This document shows, piece after piece, positions 17,675 through 26,353 of a DNA stretch of 64,000 bases. Source of the DNA: a virus; IMG/VR virus record IMGVR_UViG_3300032770_000001, positions 62,001 to 126,000 of that record. The stretch is one strand, 5' to 3'. The notes below the pieces were generated by a model. That model saw nothing but the letters and a program-made list of their open reading frames with translations. It was not told the DNA's origin and made no database searches. A program made the position numbers and the translations under genes. The stretch's first letter is position 1. Every line of letters starts with the position of its first letter.

Positions 17675-18826
17675 TTAGCGATATCTTTTGAGCTTATCTA
17701 CTCCAGATTGAACAACTTCGCGTGCATCCCGGTCGAAATGCGGGCTCTTCTTCTTCGGCAACTGTCCTTTCTTCAGGGCAGCCTCCCGTTCCCGGATTTC
17801 TTTTTCGGTGTACACGAAAACCTTTTCCTCAACCACGCCGGGGGTGGTGTAGCCTTTGCTCTTACGCTTGGCTTCCAATGCCGCAACCCGTTTGGCTTCG
17901 TCCTTCTCTCGTGATTTATCGAAAGCCGCCATCGCTTTCTCGTGTTTGTCGCCCCGCATCATGCCCAACATTTCGCGTTCGAGATCGGCGACAGAATCAC
18001 CGGGGTGCCCCCAACCATCACCCATATCGCGCTTCGGATCGGCACGGACGATCTGCATCCATGGGTCCATGGAATCGACCGCCAGCCGCCGTTGAATGGA
18101 CTTGAGTTCACTTTGCAGCGGATCAGCATTACGTCCGGCCATCGGACGAATGGTCAACAAGGCATTCCAGTTCTCATCCAGACGTTTCTTCGCCTGCTCA
18201 CGGTACGTGCACAAGGTCGCCCACATCCGGGCGTGATCGGGAGGCTGCGCGATCTTGACGGTTTTGCCATCCGGCATGGTAACCTCTTTGTTTTCATAGG
18301 AGGTTACGTTGGTACTGTTACCAAACCAGAGGTTCTCCGAGGTCTGGGTGCATGAAAACGCCGACAGGTAAGGCCACAGAGACATGTCGTATTCGGTCAT
18401 CCGCTTCACCACCGACATCAGGCTTTGAAGCTCGGCGGCTGACATGTTGTTGATCTGGTCAATATCAAACGAAGTACCCAGCAACAGGATGTTAGTAACG
18501 AATTCATTAGGGTCTTTTATCCATCTTTTCAACCACTTACGCTCAGATGGGTGTACCCCGCGCACCCAGCCGACCTGCTTATCGCCGGACATCAATGGAC
18601 GTATCCGGGCTCCGACTTCGATCAGTTCTTCGCAGTTTTCAGACACCCGGCGACGGACGGATTCGAGGTACTCAGTTGGGGCCTGAGGGGCTTCCCCGGA
18701 GTTGATCCGGTCGAGCAGGTCTCTGCCAGAAGGTAGCGGATTACGCCGGGGGGAGGACGCCGGACGTGGGTGCCGAGTCTCGAATTGACCACCGAGGACG
18801 GAACGATTAACGGGAGGGGTTGACAT
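17675..18826 (-). CDS. Tail operon protein of unknown function
   Basis: 383 residues when started at the ATG at 18826, which has a near-perfect GGAGGAAAAGA ribosome site; a longer upstream start would overlap the previous gene extensively. The first 60 residues are Pro/Arg-rich and disordered; the centre is helical (HPSERKWLKRWIKDPNEFVTN). The C-terminus is strongly basic with Lys/Arg/Glu heptad-like repeats. It overlaps the upstream gene by 20 nt. No family is recognised; the position suggests a virion or tail-assembly role. Confidence 0.6.
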   Translation of the reverse strand: MSTPPVNRSVLGGQFETRHPRPASSPRRNPLPSGRDLLDRINSGEAPQAPTEYLESVRRRVSENCEELIEVGARIRPLMSGDKQVGWVRGVHPSERKWLKRWIKDPNEFVTNILLLGTSFDIDQINNMSAAELQSLMSVVKRMTEYDMSLWPYLSAFSCTQTSENLWFGNSTNVTSYENKEVTMPDGKTVKIAQPPDHARMWATLCTYREQAKKRLDENWNALLTIRPMAGRNADPLQSELKSIQRRLAVDSMDPWMQIVRADPKRDMGDGWGHPGDSVADLEREMLGMMRGDKHEKAMAAFDKSREKDEAKRVAALEAKRKSKGYTTPGVVEEKVFVYTEKEIREREAALKKGQLPKKKSPHFDRDAREVVQSGVDKLKRYR

Positions 18827-19319
18827 TCTTTTCCTCCACAACGATCTGTTCGGAGGATGCGCGGGTCGCCCCACGGAGTTTGGAGCCCTTAGCAATCGCG
18901 GCTTCCAACTCGCGAGCCGCCTCCATTTCCTCGCGACCGAACTTGCGTTCCATCATCTCTTCGACCTGTTTGAATGTGTCTTCCTCTTGGTCATGCTGAG
19001 CCGCTTCCACCTGTCGGTAATACTTCATCGGCTCCGGTGCCTTGTAAAGACCGAGAGTTGTGAACAGATGGGCGGCAGGCAATTTACCCCTGTACACGAT
19101 GAAAATTCGGCTGATGATCGTAAGCGGAATCGCCTCAAACACTTTCATCGAATCGGTGAGTGATGTGATCGGAAAGCCGGACACTTCCGTCAGTGCATGG
19201 GCAAGCAACTGACGACGACGGTCCAACTTCGGCTCAGGCTTGATCGACAACTCCTCTCGCCAAGTGAGCGGTTTGAACCGAAATCGGTATTTCAGGATGT
19301 TGACTTCGACTGTGTCCAT
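18807..19319 (-). CDS. First gene of the tail operon, assembly-chaperone-like
   Basis: 170 residues: an N-terminal strand segment (VEVNILKYRFRFKPLTWREE), then helices, and a charged helical C-terminus. A short strand pair followed by an ERE-type helix is common in phage tail assembly chaperones. It is the first minus-strand gene after the divergent region, with no evident ribosome site before its ATG. Function is inferred from position only. Confidence 0.5.
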   Translation of the reverse strand: MDTVEVNILKYRFRFKPLTWREELSIKPEPKLDRRRQLLAHALTEVSGFPITSLTDSMKVFEAIPLTIISRIFIVYRGKLPAAHLFTTLGLYKAPEPMKYYRQVEAAQHDQEEDTFKQVEEMMERKFGREEMEAARELEAAIAKGSKLRGATRASSEQIVVEEKNVNPSR

Positions 19320-19547
19320 GCAAGAAACGAACGGAAAGACCGGGAACCGAAAATCGCCTCAACTGGTTAATACGGAAGAAAACAGCAGCGAACGCGGTAT
19401 TGAATAGTACGCGCTCCCGAACTGCGTAGTCCAAAATTCGCGGTCGGGTTTGAAGGGGGATGTGTTTCCGTCCCTTACACTCCCCCTTCTCATATAACCG
19501 GAGGAATGGGACGGGGTGTTAAATAACTCTCCGAAAGAGGACGACAG
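19320..19547. promoter_or_regulatory. Divergent control region between tail operon and replication genes
   Basis: 228 bp without a credible gene. On the minus strand a CGTACTATTCA string (about 19400-19410) is a -10 candidate for the tail operon. On the plus strand GTGTTAAATAAC (19517-19528) resembles the GTATTAAAT elements elsewhere in the window and precedes the helicase gene. A stem with one bulge (GGGGGA-T-GTGT / ACACTCCCCC, 19455-19486) lies between and may separate the two directions or bind a regulator. Confidence 0.45.
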
Positions 19548-21173
19548 TTGATCGATTTGTTCGTGTATCACCTTCTCTCCGGGACAGAAAACCCGGAACT
19601 CTACGAGCTATTTCTGAAGAACAGAAAGACGCTCTTGACTATCGCGCAAAAACCCAAGCTGGATGATAACGAATACTACAAAGTGCTTGAGTTCATCATC
19701 GGCTACTCCGAAAAGTACAACAAGCTCCCGGAAAACGCCAAAAAACTGAGAGACTTCATCAAGAACTCCCCCGATCTCGATGTCACTGAGTCGTGGACTG
19801 CTTCGCTCGTCAATGCCTTGAAAGAACTCAACAACATGGATGAGACCCGCCTGAAACTGTGCGGCGATTTCAACGTGATGATTGACAACGTCATCAACGA
19901 CGCACGCAAGGACTGGATGCTCTTCACCGCACGCCGCTTTTGCGACATCGTGGTGAACGGGCCGACACTCCAGCAGGAGAAAAAAGGTAAAGACAAAGTG
20001 CAGTCCGGGCCGAATGATGCGAAAACGTATCTGCTCTCCGAACTGATGCACGACGTAAACTCACAAACCGAGATCGAAGCTGGTTTGCTCCATGAGAACG
20101 TTGATAAAGTCGCGATCTCATTGGACAGCCGCCTAGCCGAAGAAAACGCGGAAGGCCGCATAAAGACTGGCTGGGATCATGTTGACCAAGCTATTATTAT
20201 TGGTCGTCAGGCACTACGTTACATCGGCATCGCAGGCATGTCAGGTGACGGTAAATCTACGATCCTGAACACGCTGGTGTACAACTTCCTGCGTGGGGGC
20301 AAAAACGGTCTCTACCTCAGCTTCGAGCATTCACCGCTCGAAATCTGGGAGTTCATGGCGTTCCTGCATTCCGCACATCCGGATTACGTGGATTGGGAAA
20401 TGCAGCTTCCATCACTCACTGAATGGGACTTGGCGAAAGACCCTGAGTCCGGCGTGACCGTAACGAAAGAGCACATGGAATTCATGGGGCAATTGCTCAA
20501 GGATATCCAAAGCCGCAAGAACCTGCCCGGTTTGCTCGATGTGCAGGACGCATCGCGCATCGCAACCTTCGATCAGTTCGTGGCACACCTTGAAGCGTTC
20601 AACGAGAAGTATCAGTACGACTTCGCGGTGATCGACTACATGGCACGCATGGACGTTGGCGGCGATGCCCGTTGGCGTGAGAAAGAGATTGGTTCCATCA
20701 TTCACCGTGGACAACTTCTTACCCGCACGTTCGACAACGGTAAAGGCTTGGTGCTCGTGACGCCGATGCAGATCAACCGCGAAGCTCACAAACAGGCTGG
20801 ACGCGAGGCAAAAGATGCCGCCGAGAATCAGAACGAAGGTTTACTGGTTCCCTACGACATCAACGCTGTCGCGAATTTCAGCGAATACCAACACGATCTG
20901 GATTACATCTTCGCCGTATACTCCACCGAAGACATGAAGAAAAATTATCAAATGCTGATGCAGACCCTCAAGGTCCGCAAGGGTAAGCGCCCGAAGCAAA
21001 TGATGATGAAAATCGATCAGGTCTCCGGTATGGTAGCTCCCTATGTTGGCAAAGAGCCCACAAAGGCAGTATCCTCCATTATGGAGGAAGGTGATGATGA
21101 GCTACCTCCATCGACAGATACGCCGAAGTCTGAAGTCATCGATTTCGGAATTGACATGGGTGACGGTAAATGA
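19548..21173 (+). CDS. dnaB: Replicative DNA helicase, DnaB family
   Basis: 541 residues from a TTG with an AGAGG ribosome site 8 nt upstream; no better start is available. The N-terminal 200 residues are helical (loader/primase-binding region). The RecA-like motor follows: Walker A GMSGDGKST (about residue 230), FAVIDY Walker B (about 358), and VTPMQINRE (about 403), which corresponds to the ssDNA-binding H4 region. The protein would unwind the fork as a hexamer. It is the first gene of the plus-strand early unit and is followed with a 4-nt overlap by an initiator-like gene carrying iterons, a typical replication module. Confidence 0.9.
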   Translation: MIDLFVYHLLSGTENPELYELFLKNRKTLLTIAQKPKLDDNEYYKVLEFIIGYSEKYNKLPENAKKLRDFIKNSPDLDVTESWTASLVNALKELNNMDETRLKLCGDFNVMIDNVINDARKDWMLFTARRFCDIVVNGPTLQQEKKGKDKVQSGPNDAKTYLLSELMHDVNSQTEIEAGLLHENVDKVAISLDSRLAEENAEGRIKTGWDHVDQAIIIGRQALRYIGIAGMSGDGKSTILNTLVYNFLRGGKNGLYLSFEHSPLEIWEFMAFLHSAHPDYVDWEMQLPSLTEWDLAKDPESGVTVTKEHMEFMGQLLKDIQSRKNLPGLLDVQDASRIATFDQFVAHLEAFNEKYQYDFAVIDYMARMDVGGDARWREKEIGSIIHRGQLLTRTFDNGKGLVLVTPMQINREAHKQAGREAKDAAENQNEGLLVPYDINAVANFSEYQHDLDYIFAVYSTEDMKKNYQMLMQTLKVRKGKRPKQMMMKIDQVSGMVAPYVGKEPTKAVSSIMEEGDDELPPSTDTPKSEVIDFGIDMGDGK

Positions 21174-21952
21174 TCGTTGAAGGCGATGGGCTCTGGGATG
21201 GTGAGCGGTTACGCAACGTCGGCGACGTGTCGGCGTTAGCACACTTGTTCTTTCCATTCTGGTGTTCACTAGGAAACAACTTCGCCCGTCTTGAACTGGA
21301 TTGGAGACTTTTTGCCGAACACGCCAAGAACCGTTTCGGCAAACTGGCTCCGTCCATTCAGGACATCAAAGAACAGTTCCGGCTTTACGAAGAGAACTAC
21401 CTGATTCTCACCTATGAATCCAACGGCAAGCTGTGGGGTCAGTGGGATGTCAAGATCAAGAATCTTCGACGCCACAAAACCGTAAAAGACAACGACAGTC
21501 CCCGCCCTCCCGAACCACGGTACACCGAGTGGTTGAAGAAGTACCACCCGGACAACTGGCAGGAGCACCACTCGTTTTTCGATGACGATAGCATCTCCGC
21601 TAAGCGGTCCGTAGCCGGAGCTAAGGGTGCTGCTGTGACTAACGCAAAGCGGCAAAAGTCGGCAAAAACAATTTTTGCTGAATTTGCCGAGCGGCAAAAC
21701 GGTTTGCCGCGTTTGCCGAATTTGCCGAAAAATGAACACCCCTCCGAGGATGGTTTGCCGAAGGGTAAAGTCGTTGATTCCATTGGTCAAAGTCGGCAAA
21801 TGGCGGCAACGGTCGGCAACGGTCAGCAAAACGTGCGTGGTATTGGTGTTGGCAGTGGCAATACTTTAGAAGAAGAGGAAGACTCCTCTCTCTTTACCAC
21901 CGAACCGAATTCCAAAGAAGTTGACCTCGAAGGTGTTGATCTGGATTTGTAA
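21170..21952 (+). CDS. Replication initiator-like protein with internal iterons
   Basis: 260 residues, ATGA overlap with the helicase gene. Residues 20-100 form a helical domain (DWRLFAEHAKNRFGKLAPS, EENYLILTYES...GQWDVK) like winged-helix or DnaD-type replication proteins. Residues about 145-240 are a low-complexity linker whose DNA holds at least nine copies of GGCAAA/TTTGCCG in both orientations. The C-terminus is an acidic tail. Lambda O protein has the same design: initiator domain, origin iterons inside the gene, then a partner-binding tail. The functional call is inferred from this design and from the neighbouring helicase and possible loader. Confidence 0.6.
   Translation: MIVEGDGLWDGERLRNVGDVSALAHLFFPFWCSLGNNFARLELDWRLFAEHAKNRFGKLAPSIQDIKEQFRLYEENYLILTYESNGKLWGQWDVKIKNLRRHKTVKDNDSPRPPEPRYTEWLKKYHPDNWQEHHSFFDDDSISAKRSVAGAKGAAVTNAKRQKSAKTIFAEFAERQNGLPRLPNLPKNEHPSEDGLPKGKVVDSIGQSRQMAATVGNGQQNVRGIGVGSGNTLEEEEDSSLFTTEPNSKEVDLEGVDLDL
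21651..21828 (+). other. Candidate replication origin: cluster of CGGCAAA/TTTGCCG iterons
   Basis: Copies of the heptamer or its GGCAAA core occur at 21651, 21660, 21683 (reverse), 21692, 21703 (r), 21712 (r), 21721 (r), 21754 (r) and 21794. Variants ending CAAC occur near 21804 and 21813, and a GCAAA at about 21825. The density is far above background, orientation is mixed, and the cluster lies inside the initiator-like gene. A further GGCAAA...GCAAA pair lies at about 22693-22708 in the next gene. Confidence 0.65.
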
Positions 21953-22770
21953 TGATCTCTGAACAAGACATCCAATCCCTCTGTTCCTACCTGTCTCAGG
22001 AAAGCGGCACTCCTGTCCAAGAAGATTGGGCTGAGCACGCAAAGCGTGCATTCCGTGCCATGCCCTACAAGGACGAGAACAAAACTCTGGCTCTTCATCT
22101 GAAATGTGTCTGGTGGATATTCAACACCGACACTTCCACTCCCGGTAAGTTCAAAGGTTGGGGTGCGGTGACACACAACATGAAGAACTATGCTGATTGG
22201 TTGGAGAAAGGTGCCCTCAAGCGTCAGTTTTTGGAGTACATGAAGGCCAAAGCCATTGCCAAGAAAAGTGCGCCTCAGGTTGTCGCCGAGAAAGCCAAAA
22301 TTTCTGATCTCATCAAGACCGACGCTGTCGGGCCTTTTCAGTTCGCGATGCAATGGAACAAGTGCACTGAGAAGTGGACGGCGAATGATTTTCGTCGTGC
22401 CATCCTGTACCGCTCTTACGTTGAGAACAACCCGTGGTGGAGAACCAAGATTGTTGAATCCGAGATTCTCGCTCGCGCCGATGAATTTTGTGCGATACCG
22501 ATCACGTGGAGCCTTGCCTACGACGGTATTGGATATTATGGGTGCCGGAAGTGCTTCGGAACTAATCAGCGCAGAGTTTACGAAAACGATAGAGTGGTGG
22601 GTTTTGCGGATTGCGTGTGCGTTCGCTTCGTTCCAAGATTGCCTTTCATCACTACTCTCGTCGGTGAGTACAACGATTCAAACCCAAATAGCGGCAAAGG
22701 TCAGCAAAAACGCAAATTGCTGTACGAGGCTCTCTCGCAGTATTTCATCGAGGACTCATTTTTCCAGTAA
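21952..22770 (+). CDS. Possible helicase loader / replication protein
   Basis: 272 residues beginning one base after the end of the initiator-like gene. The first half is helical (NKTLALHLKCVWWIFNT, HNMKNYADWLEKG). The second half has a zinc-binding-like set of cysteines (YYGCRKCFG...FADCVCVRF). No P-loop is visible, so it is not a DnaC-type ATPase; lambda P-type loaders also lack one. The assignment is by position after a helicase and initiator. It could equally be an unrelated early protein. Confidence 0.4.
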   Translation: MISEQDIQSLCSYLSQESGTPVQEDWAEHAKRAFRAMPYKDENKTLALHLKCVWWIFNTDTSTPGKFKGWGAVTHNMKNYADWLEKGALKRQFLEYMKAKAIAKKSAPQVVAEKAKISDLIKTDAVGPFQFAMQWNKCTEKWTANDFRRAILYRSYVENNPWWRTKIVESEILARADEFCAIPITWSLAYDGIGYYGCRKCFGTNQRRVYENDRVVGFADCVCVRFVPRLPFITTLVGEYNDSNPNSGKGQQKRKLLYEALSQYFIEDSFFQ

Positions 22771-22826
22771 CACTGCTATTTTGAAAAACGCCTGCCTCGG
22801 ATTTTTCCAGTACCACTGCCATTTTC
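22757..22826 (+). repeat. Direct repeat pair upstream of the ribonucleotide reductase gene
   Basis: ATTTTTCCAGTAACACTGC (about 22758) and ATTTTTCCAGTACCACTGC (about 22801) repeat with a 43-bp period. Each is followed by a near-identical TATTTT/CATTTT segment. The first copy spans the stop codon of the upstream gene. The pair could be operator half-sites or a small duplication. Confidence 0.7.
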
Positions 22827-22867
22827 AGAATTCTTATGTTAATCGCATGTGAAAAATTTCTACCAAT

Positions 22868-22888
22868 CTCGAACACAATAGTGTCGAG
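22868..22888. promoter_or_regulatory. Imperfect palindrome before the reductase gene
   Basis: CTCGAACAC and GTGTCGAG form an inverted repeat with a single bulged A and an AATA centre, 48-68 bp upstream of the reductase ATG. It is a plausible operator. It is not a typical NrdR box. Confidence 0.4.
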
Positions 22889-22935
22889 TAAACCGCACGA
22901 CTCATTCATTTTTCTTCCACAGAGGGAACGTTCGC

Positions 22936-24849
22936 ATGTCACGCAAGCTGTCTTCTTATCAGACGTACATAGCCAAATCACGCTATGCTCGTTGGCTTCC
23001 AGAGCAAAATCGCAGAGAAAATTGGGACGAAACAGTCCATCGCTATATTGAATTTTTTACCCCACGCATCCCCGAACCTGATCGTGAAGCGACCGCCGCA
23101 GAGCTAGAAGAAGCCATCGCCGGAATGGATGTAATGCCGTCGATGCGTGCGCTCACCACCGCTGGTCGAGCCTTACAGAAAGACAACTGCGCTGGCTATA
23201 ATTGCTCCTACATCGCAGTTGATGATCCGAGAGCATTTGACGAAGCCATGTACATTTCGATGTGCGGCACTGGCGTCGGCTTCTCGGTTGAACGTCAGTA
23301 CGTCAACAAGCTGCCCGAAGTCCCGGAGAATCTTTTTCCGACTGAAACGGTCATCAAAGTTCGCGATTCGAAGATCGGTTGGGCGACAGGCTTTCGCCAA
23401 CTCATCACCTTGCTTTACGAGGGTCTGATTCCCAAATGGGATTTGTCTTCGGTTCGTCCCGCAGGTTCGATCCTGAAAACTTTCGGCGGTCGTGCTTCCG
23501 GCCCTGACCCATTGGATCGCCTGTTCAAGTTTACTGTTCGTTTGTTCGATGGTGCCAAGGGTCGTCGCTTGAATTCTATTGAGTGTCACGACCTGATGTG
23601 CATGATCGCCGACATCGTGGTTAGCGGCGGCGTGCGCCGTTCAGCAATGATTTCGCTTTCCAACTTGTCTGATGATCGTATGCGTCACGCGAAGAACGGA
23701 CAGTGGTGGAATGAGTTTGAGCACCGCCGTCTGGCGAATAACTCAGTCGCTTACACCGAGAAGCCAGACGTTGAGATTTTCATGAAAGAGTTTCTCACCC
23801 TGATCGAATCCAAGGCTGGCGAGCGTGGCATCTTCAATCGTGCTGGAGCCATCAAGCATGTTGCCAAGATCGGTCGCCGTGCTGTCGCCGATGAAAAAGG
23901 CGATCAGTACGCCTTTGGTCTCAATCCCTGCGCTGAGATCATCCTACGTCCCAAAGGTTTTTGTAACCTTACGGAAGTAGTCATTCGTCCGGAAGACACG
24001 ATCAGTTCACTCAAGAAGAAAATTCGCTGCGCTACCATCCTTGGCTGCCTTCAGTCCACGTTGACTGATTTCCGCTACCTACGCAAGGAATGGCAGAAGA
24101 ACGCCGAGGAGGAGCGGCTGCTTGGCGTCTCCCTGACCGGGATTATGGACAATCGCATGATGTCCACTAACGGTCCGGAGTTGGCGAGACTTCTTGACGA
24201 GCTTCGTGAATATGCCATTGAAGTTGCAAAGGAATGGGCAGGCAAGCTCGGTATTAACGTACCAGCGGCTATCACCTGCATCAAGCCGTCCGGCACAGTG
24301 TCGCAGCTTGTGGATTGCTCACCCGGCATCCATACGCGCTATGCTCGCTGGATTTGGCGTGCCGTGCGCGAAGACCGTAAGAATCCGGTCGGTGCGCTAT
24401 TGAAAGCGATGGGGGTCTACTGTGAACCTGAATCATCTAAACCAAACGACGTGGATGTCTTCTACTTTCCACTGGAGTCCCCGGTCGAGTCGGTTTGTCG
24501 CAACGACCTCAACGCCATTCAGCAGTTGGAATTGTACCTCACGTACAAGCAACACTGGACTGAGCATAATCCCTCCTGTACCGTTTACGTTAAGCAAAAC
24601 GAATGGCTTGACGTTTGCGCATGGGTGTACCGCAACTTTGACTTCATCGGTGGGGTGAGCTTCCTGCCACACAGCGACCACATTTACAAGCAAGCTCCGT
24701 ACACAGAGATCGACGAAAAGCAGTATTTGTCATATAGAGACAAGCAGCCGGAGATCGATTGGGCCCGCTTGCCTGAATTCGAAAAGGAAGACATGACCAC
24801 GTCAGCCAAAGAGCTTGCCTGTTCTGCGGGGGTCTGTGAGATTGTCTAA
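22936..24849 (+). CDS. nrdJ: Adenosylcobalamin-dependent (class II) ribonucleotide reductase
   Basis: 637 residues. It reduces ribonucleotides to deoxyribonucleotides for phage DNA synthesis. Visible features: an N-terminal Cys in the substrate site (CAGYNCSY, about 84-91), the finger-loop Cys in NPCAEI (about residue 330), and a C-terminal redox pair CSAGVCEIV at the end of the chain. The length and the MPSMRAL...YISMCGTGVGFSVE pattern match the monomeric triphosphate-reductase type rather than class I; no small-subunit gene is nearby. The enzyme needs B12, so the host must make or import cobalamin. An AGAGGGAAC ribosome site precedes the ATG. Confidence 0.9.
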   Translation: MSRKLSSYQTYIAKSRYARWLPEQNRRENWDETVHRYIEFFTPRIPEPDREATAAELEEAIAGMDVMPSMRALTTAGRALQKDNCAGYNCSYIAVDDPRAFDEAMYISMCGTGVGFSVERQYVNKLPEVPENLFPTETVIKVRDSKIGWATGFRQLITLLYEGLIPKWDLSSVRPAGSILKTFGGRASGPDPLDRLFKFTVRLFDGAKGRRLNSIECHDLMCMIADIVVSGGVRRSAMISLSNLSDDRMRHAKNGQWWNEFEHRRLANNSVAYTEKPDVEIFMKEFLTLIESKAGERGIFNRAGAIKHVAKIGRRAVADEKGDQYAFGLNPCAEIILRPKGFCNLTEVVIRPEDTISSLKKKIRCATILGCLQSTLTDFRYLRKEWQKNAEEERLLGVSLTGIMDNRMMSTNGPELARLLDELREYAIEVAKEWAGKLGINVPAAITCIKPSGTVSQLVDCSPGIHTRYARWIWRAVREDRKNPVGALLKAMGVYCEPESSKPNDVDVFYFPLESPVESVCRNDLNAIQQLELYLTYKQHWTEHNPSCTVYVKQNEWLDVCAWVYRNFDFIGGVSFLPHSDHIYKQAPYTEIDEKQYLSYRDKQPEIDWARLPEFEKEDMTTSAKELACSAGVCEIV

Positions 24850-24861
24850 TGGTGTTCTCTA

Positions 24862-25152
24862 ATGGCAGAAATTCGCTTAACGTTTAAGATCACGCTGACC
24901 AACGGCGAGGAAACTGAGCAAACGATTTCGGTTCCCGCAACCAACGATGCGCCGTTTGAACAACAGGTGATTTTCTGGATGAACAAGGCGCTGTCGCAGT
25001 ACGCTCAGGTGGGTCTGCTTCGTCAGACGGACAAGGACAAATTCCTGCTCCTATGCCCCAGCCAGATTGCATTCGTCGAGTGTCAACTACCTAGCATTGT
25101 GCTCGCCGGGGCTGGTGATGTTCCGGCAACCCCCAAGGTGACCCTTGATTAA
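24862..25152 (+). CDS. Hypothetical protein, 96 aa
   Basis: Small beta-rich protein (MAEIRLTFKITLTNGEETEQ at the N-terminus) 12 nt after the reductase gene and probably in its operon. No motif is recognised. Its stop region overlaps the start of a small membrane-protein ORF. Confidence 0.6.
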   Translation: MAEIRLTFKITLTNGEETEQTISVPATNDAPFEQQVIFWMNKALSQYAQVGLLRQTDKDKFLLLCPSQIAFVECQLPSIVLAGAGDVPATPKVTLD

Positions 25153-25324
25153 GCCACAGGGATTGAGCCTCGAATGGGTTCTGTGGCTGGTCGTTTTCAT
25201 CGGCGCGTATTACGCGATCCGTCCGGCTCCCGCCGCGTCGAAACCGTATCATCCTGATCCGGCAGCCGCATGGTGTGACGCTCCCCCAGTCGATGGGGCG
25301 GGCGCTCCGGCTGCATGTAATTGA
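25145..25324 (+). CDS. Small membrane protein, 59 aa
   Basis: TTG start overlapping the end of the previous gene, with AAGGTG a few bases upstream. One transmembrane segment at about residues 10-26 (EWVLWLVVFIGAYYAI) is followed by a Pro/Ala-rich tail with two cysteines. No family is recognised. It would be a single-pass inner-membrane protein with a short N-terminus. Confidence 0.5.
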   Translation: MIKPQGLSLEWVLWLVVFIGAYYAIRPAPAASKPYHPDPAAAWCDAPPVDGAGAPAACN

Positions 25325-25342
25325 TTCTACAGCCGAAAATAC

Positions 25343-25372
25343 TATCCAAACTACGGGTTTCACTGGTAGAAT
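25343..25372 (+). promoter_or_regulatory. Extended -10 promoter, leaderless for the next gene
   Basis: CACTGGTAGAAT: the extended -10 hexamer TAGAAT is at 25367-25372 and the ATG follows after 6 nt, so the start codon is at about +1. The 17-nt core is shared with the minus-strand promoter at 2522. Confidence 0.75.
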
Positions 25373-25378
25373 AGAGAT

Positions 25379-26350
25379 ATGAACACACCAGTCATCGATG
25401 CCCTGCTTGCCAGCAACGCTGAAGGTAGCTCCCATTTCACCAAAAAGGATGCCTTTAACCAGCGGATGATTAACAACTTGCACGAGGCAGTTAAGGGTTT
25501 CGAGGGTGCGGTAGCCGCCAAGAAGATTTTCAACACCGAGTACAAGGACGGCTATTCGAGCATCAGCCGTGCGGTCGAGGAAGCGTTCGATGTTCAGAGT
25601 CAAGGTATCGCCGGGGATTTCCGTGCAGTGAGCCAAGGCTGGAATCGAGATAGCGACCCACGCATGTATCTCTGGTATCACCCCTCTTTCGCCAATGTCG
25701 GCGGGGCACTTAAGAAACTCCAGAAGTTCGAGGGCAAGGACAAGCTGGTCGATGCGTTCCTTCCGGTCCTGAAAGAAGCGGTTGCCCTGCTCGATCTCTG
25801 TAAGTCCGCGAAGCCTTTTATTGTCAAAGGTCGCAAGCCGAATCCGAACTATGTGCCGCCTGACATGACCAACACCGGGCACTGCGCGATCTGTGGCAAG
25901 CAACAGAAGTTGACCCCGGCTCAGAAGATGGTCGATCATGGATTTCAGATCAGCAACGGCGTGCACTACTTCGGTGCGCGTGTCGGCCACTGTTTCGGCG
26001 TCGGCTATGCTCCGTATCAGTTGTCGAACGAGGCCAACATCGCATTCAAGGCGTATCTGGAAAAGATGCTCAAGCAGACGCAGAAGAATCTGGCTGAGTT
26101 GAAGTCCGGCACAATCACCAAAGTCAACAGCACGAAGCGCGTGAAGGACGGGTTTAGCTGGAAAGACGAGCCCGTGGTTTATGTCAAGGGCAAAGATGAG
26201 CCCTTTTTCCAGCGTGAATTGGACTCTATGATTGACCGCGCCGAGTGGCAGGAAGATACCATCAAGTCTGATATCAAGCACAACGACGAAAAAATTGCGA
26301 ATTGGACACAGAAGCCACTTCCAGAGGGGCAGGTTCTCGGTATATTCTAG
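25379..26350 (+). CDS. Phage protein with a zinc-binding centre, unknown function
   Basis: 323 residues. The central part has GHCAICGKQQKL followed about 20 residues later by VDHGFQ and then GHCFGVGY, a CxxC-His-Cys arrangement seen in many phage proteins of unknown role. The N-terminal 130 residues and C-terminal 100 residues are helical and charged. There is no ribosome site; the start lies 6 nt after a strong -10 element. It precedes the sigma-factor gene. Confidence 0.65.
   Translation: MNTPVIDALLASNAEGSSHFTKKDAFNQRMINNLHEAVKGFEGAVAAKKIFNTEYKDGYSSISRAVEEAFDVQSQGIAGDFRAVSQGWNRDSDPRMYLWYHPSFANVGGALKKLQKFEGKDKLVDAFLPVLKEAVALLDLCKSAKPFIVKGRKPNPNYVPPDMTNTGHCAICGKQQKLTPAQKMVDHGFQISNGVHYFGARVGHCFGVGYAPYQLSNEANIAFKAYLEKMLKQTQKNLAELKSGTITKVNSTKRVKDGFSWKDEPVVYVKGKDEPFFQRELDSMIDRAEWQEDTIKSDIKHNDEKIANWTQKPLPEGQVLGIF
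26341..26346 (+). promoter_or_regulatory. -10 element before the sigma-factor gene
   Basis: CGGTATATT lies at the 3' end of the previous gene; the ATG of the sigma gene follows 7 nt later and no ribosome site is present. It fits the leaderless series but is one of the looser matches. Confidence 0.45.
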
Positions 26351-26353
26351 GGT

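Noticed and set aside
21439-21829. Minus-strand ORFs over the iteron region
   Set aside because: Open only because the TTTGCCG iterons lack stops in that frame; the plus-strand gene is coupled to its neighbours.
25091-26281. 396-codon ORF on the minus strand
   Set aside because: It is the shadow of the 323-residue zinc-centre gene and the preceding small genes; no ribosome site and no coherent protein pattern.
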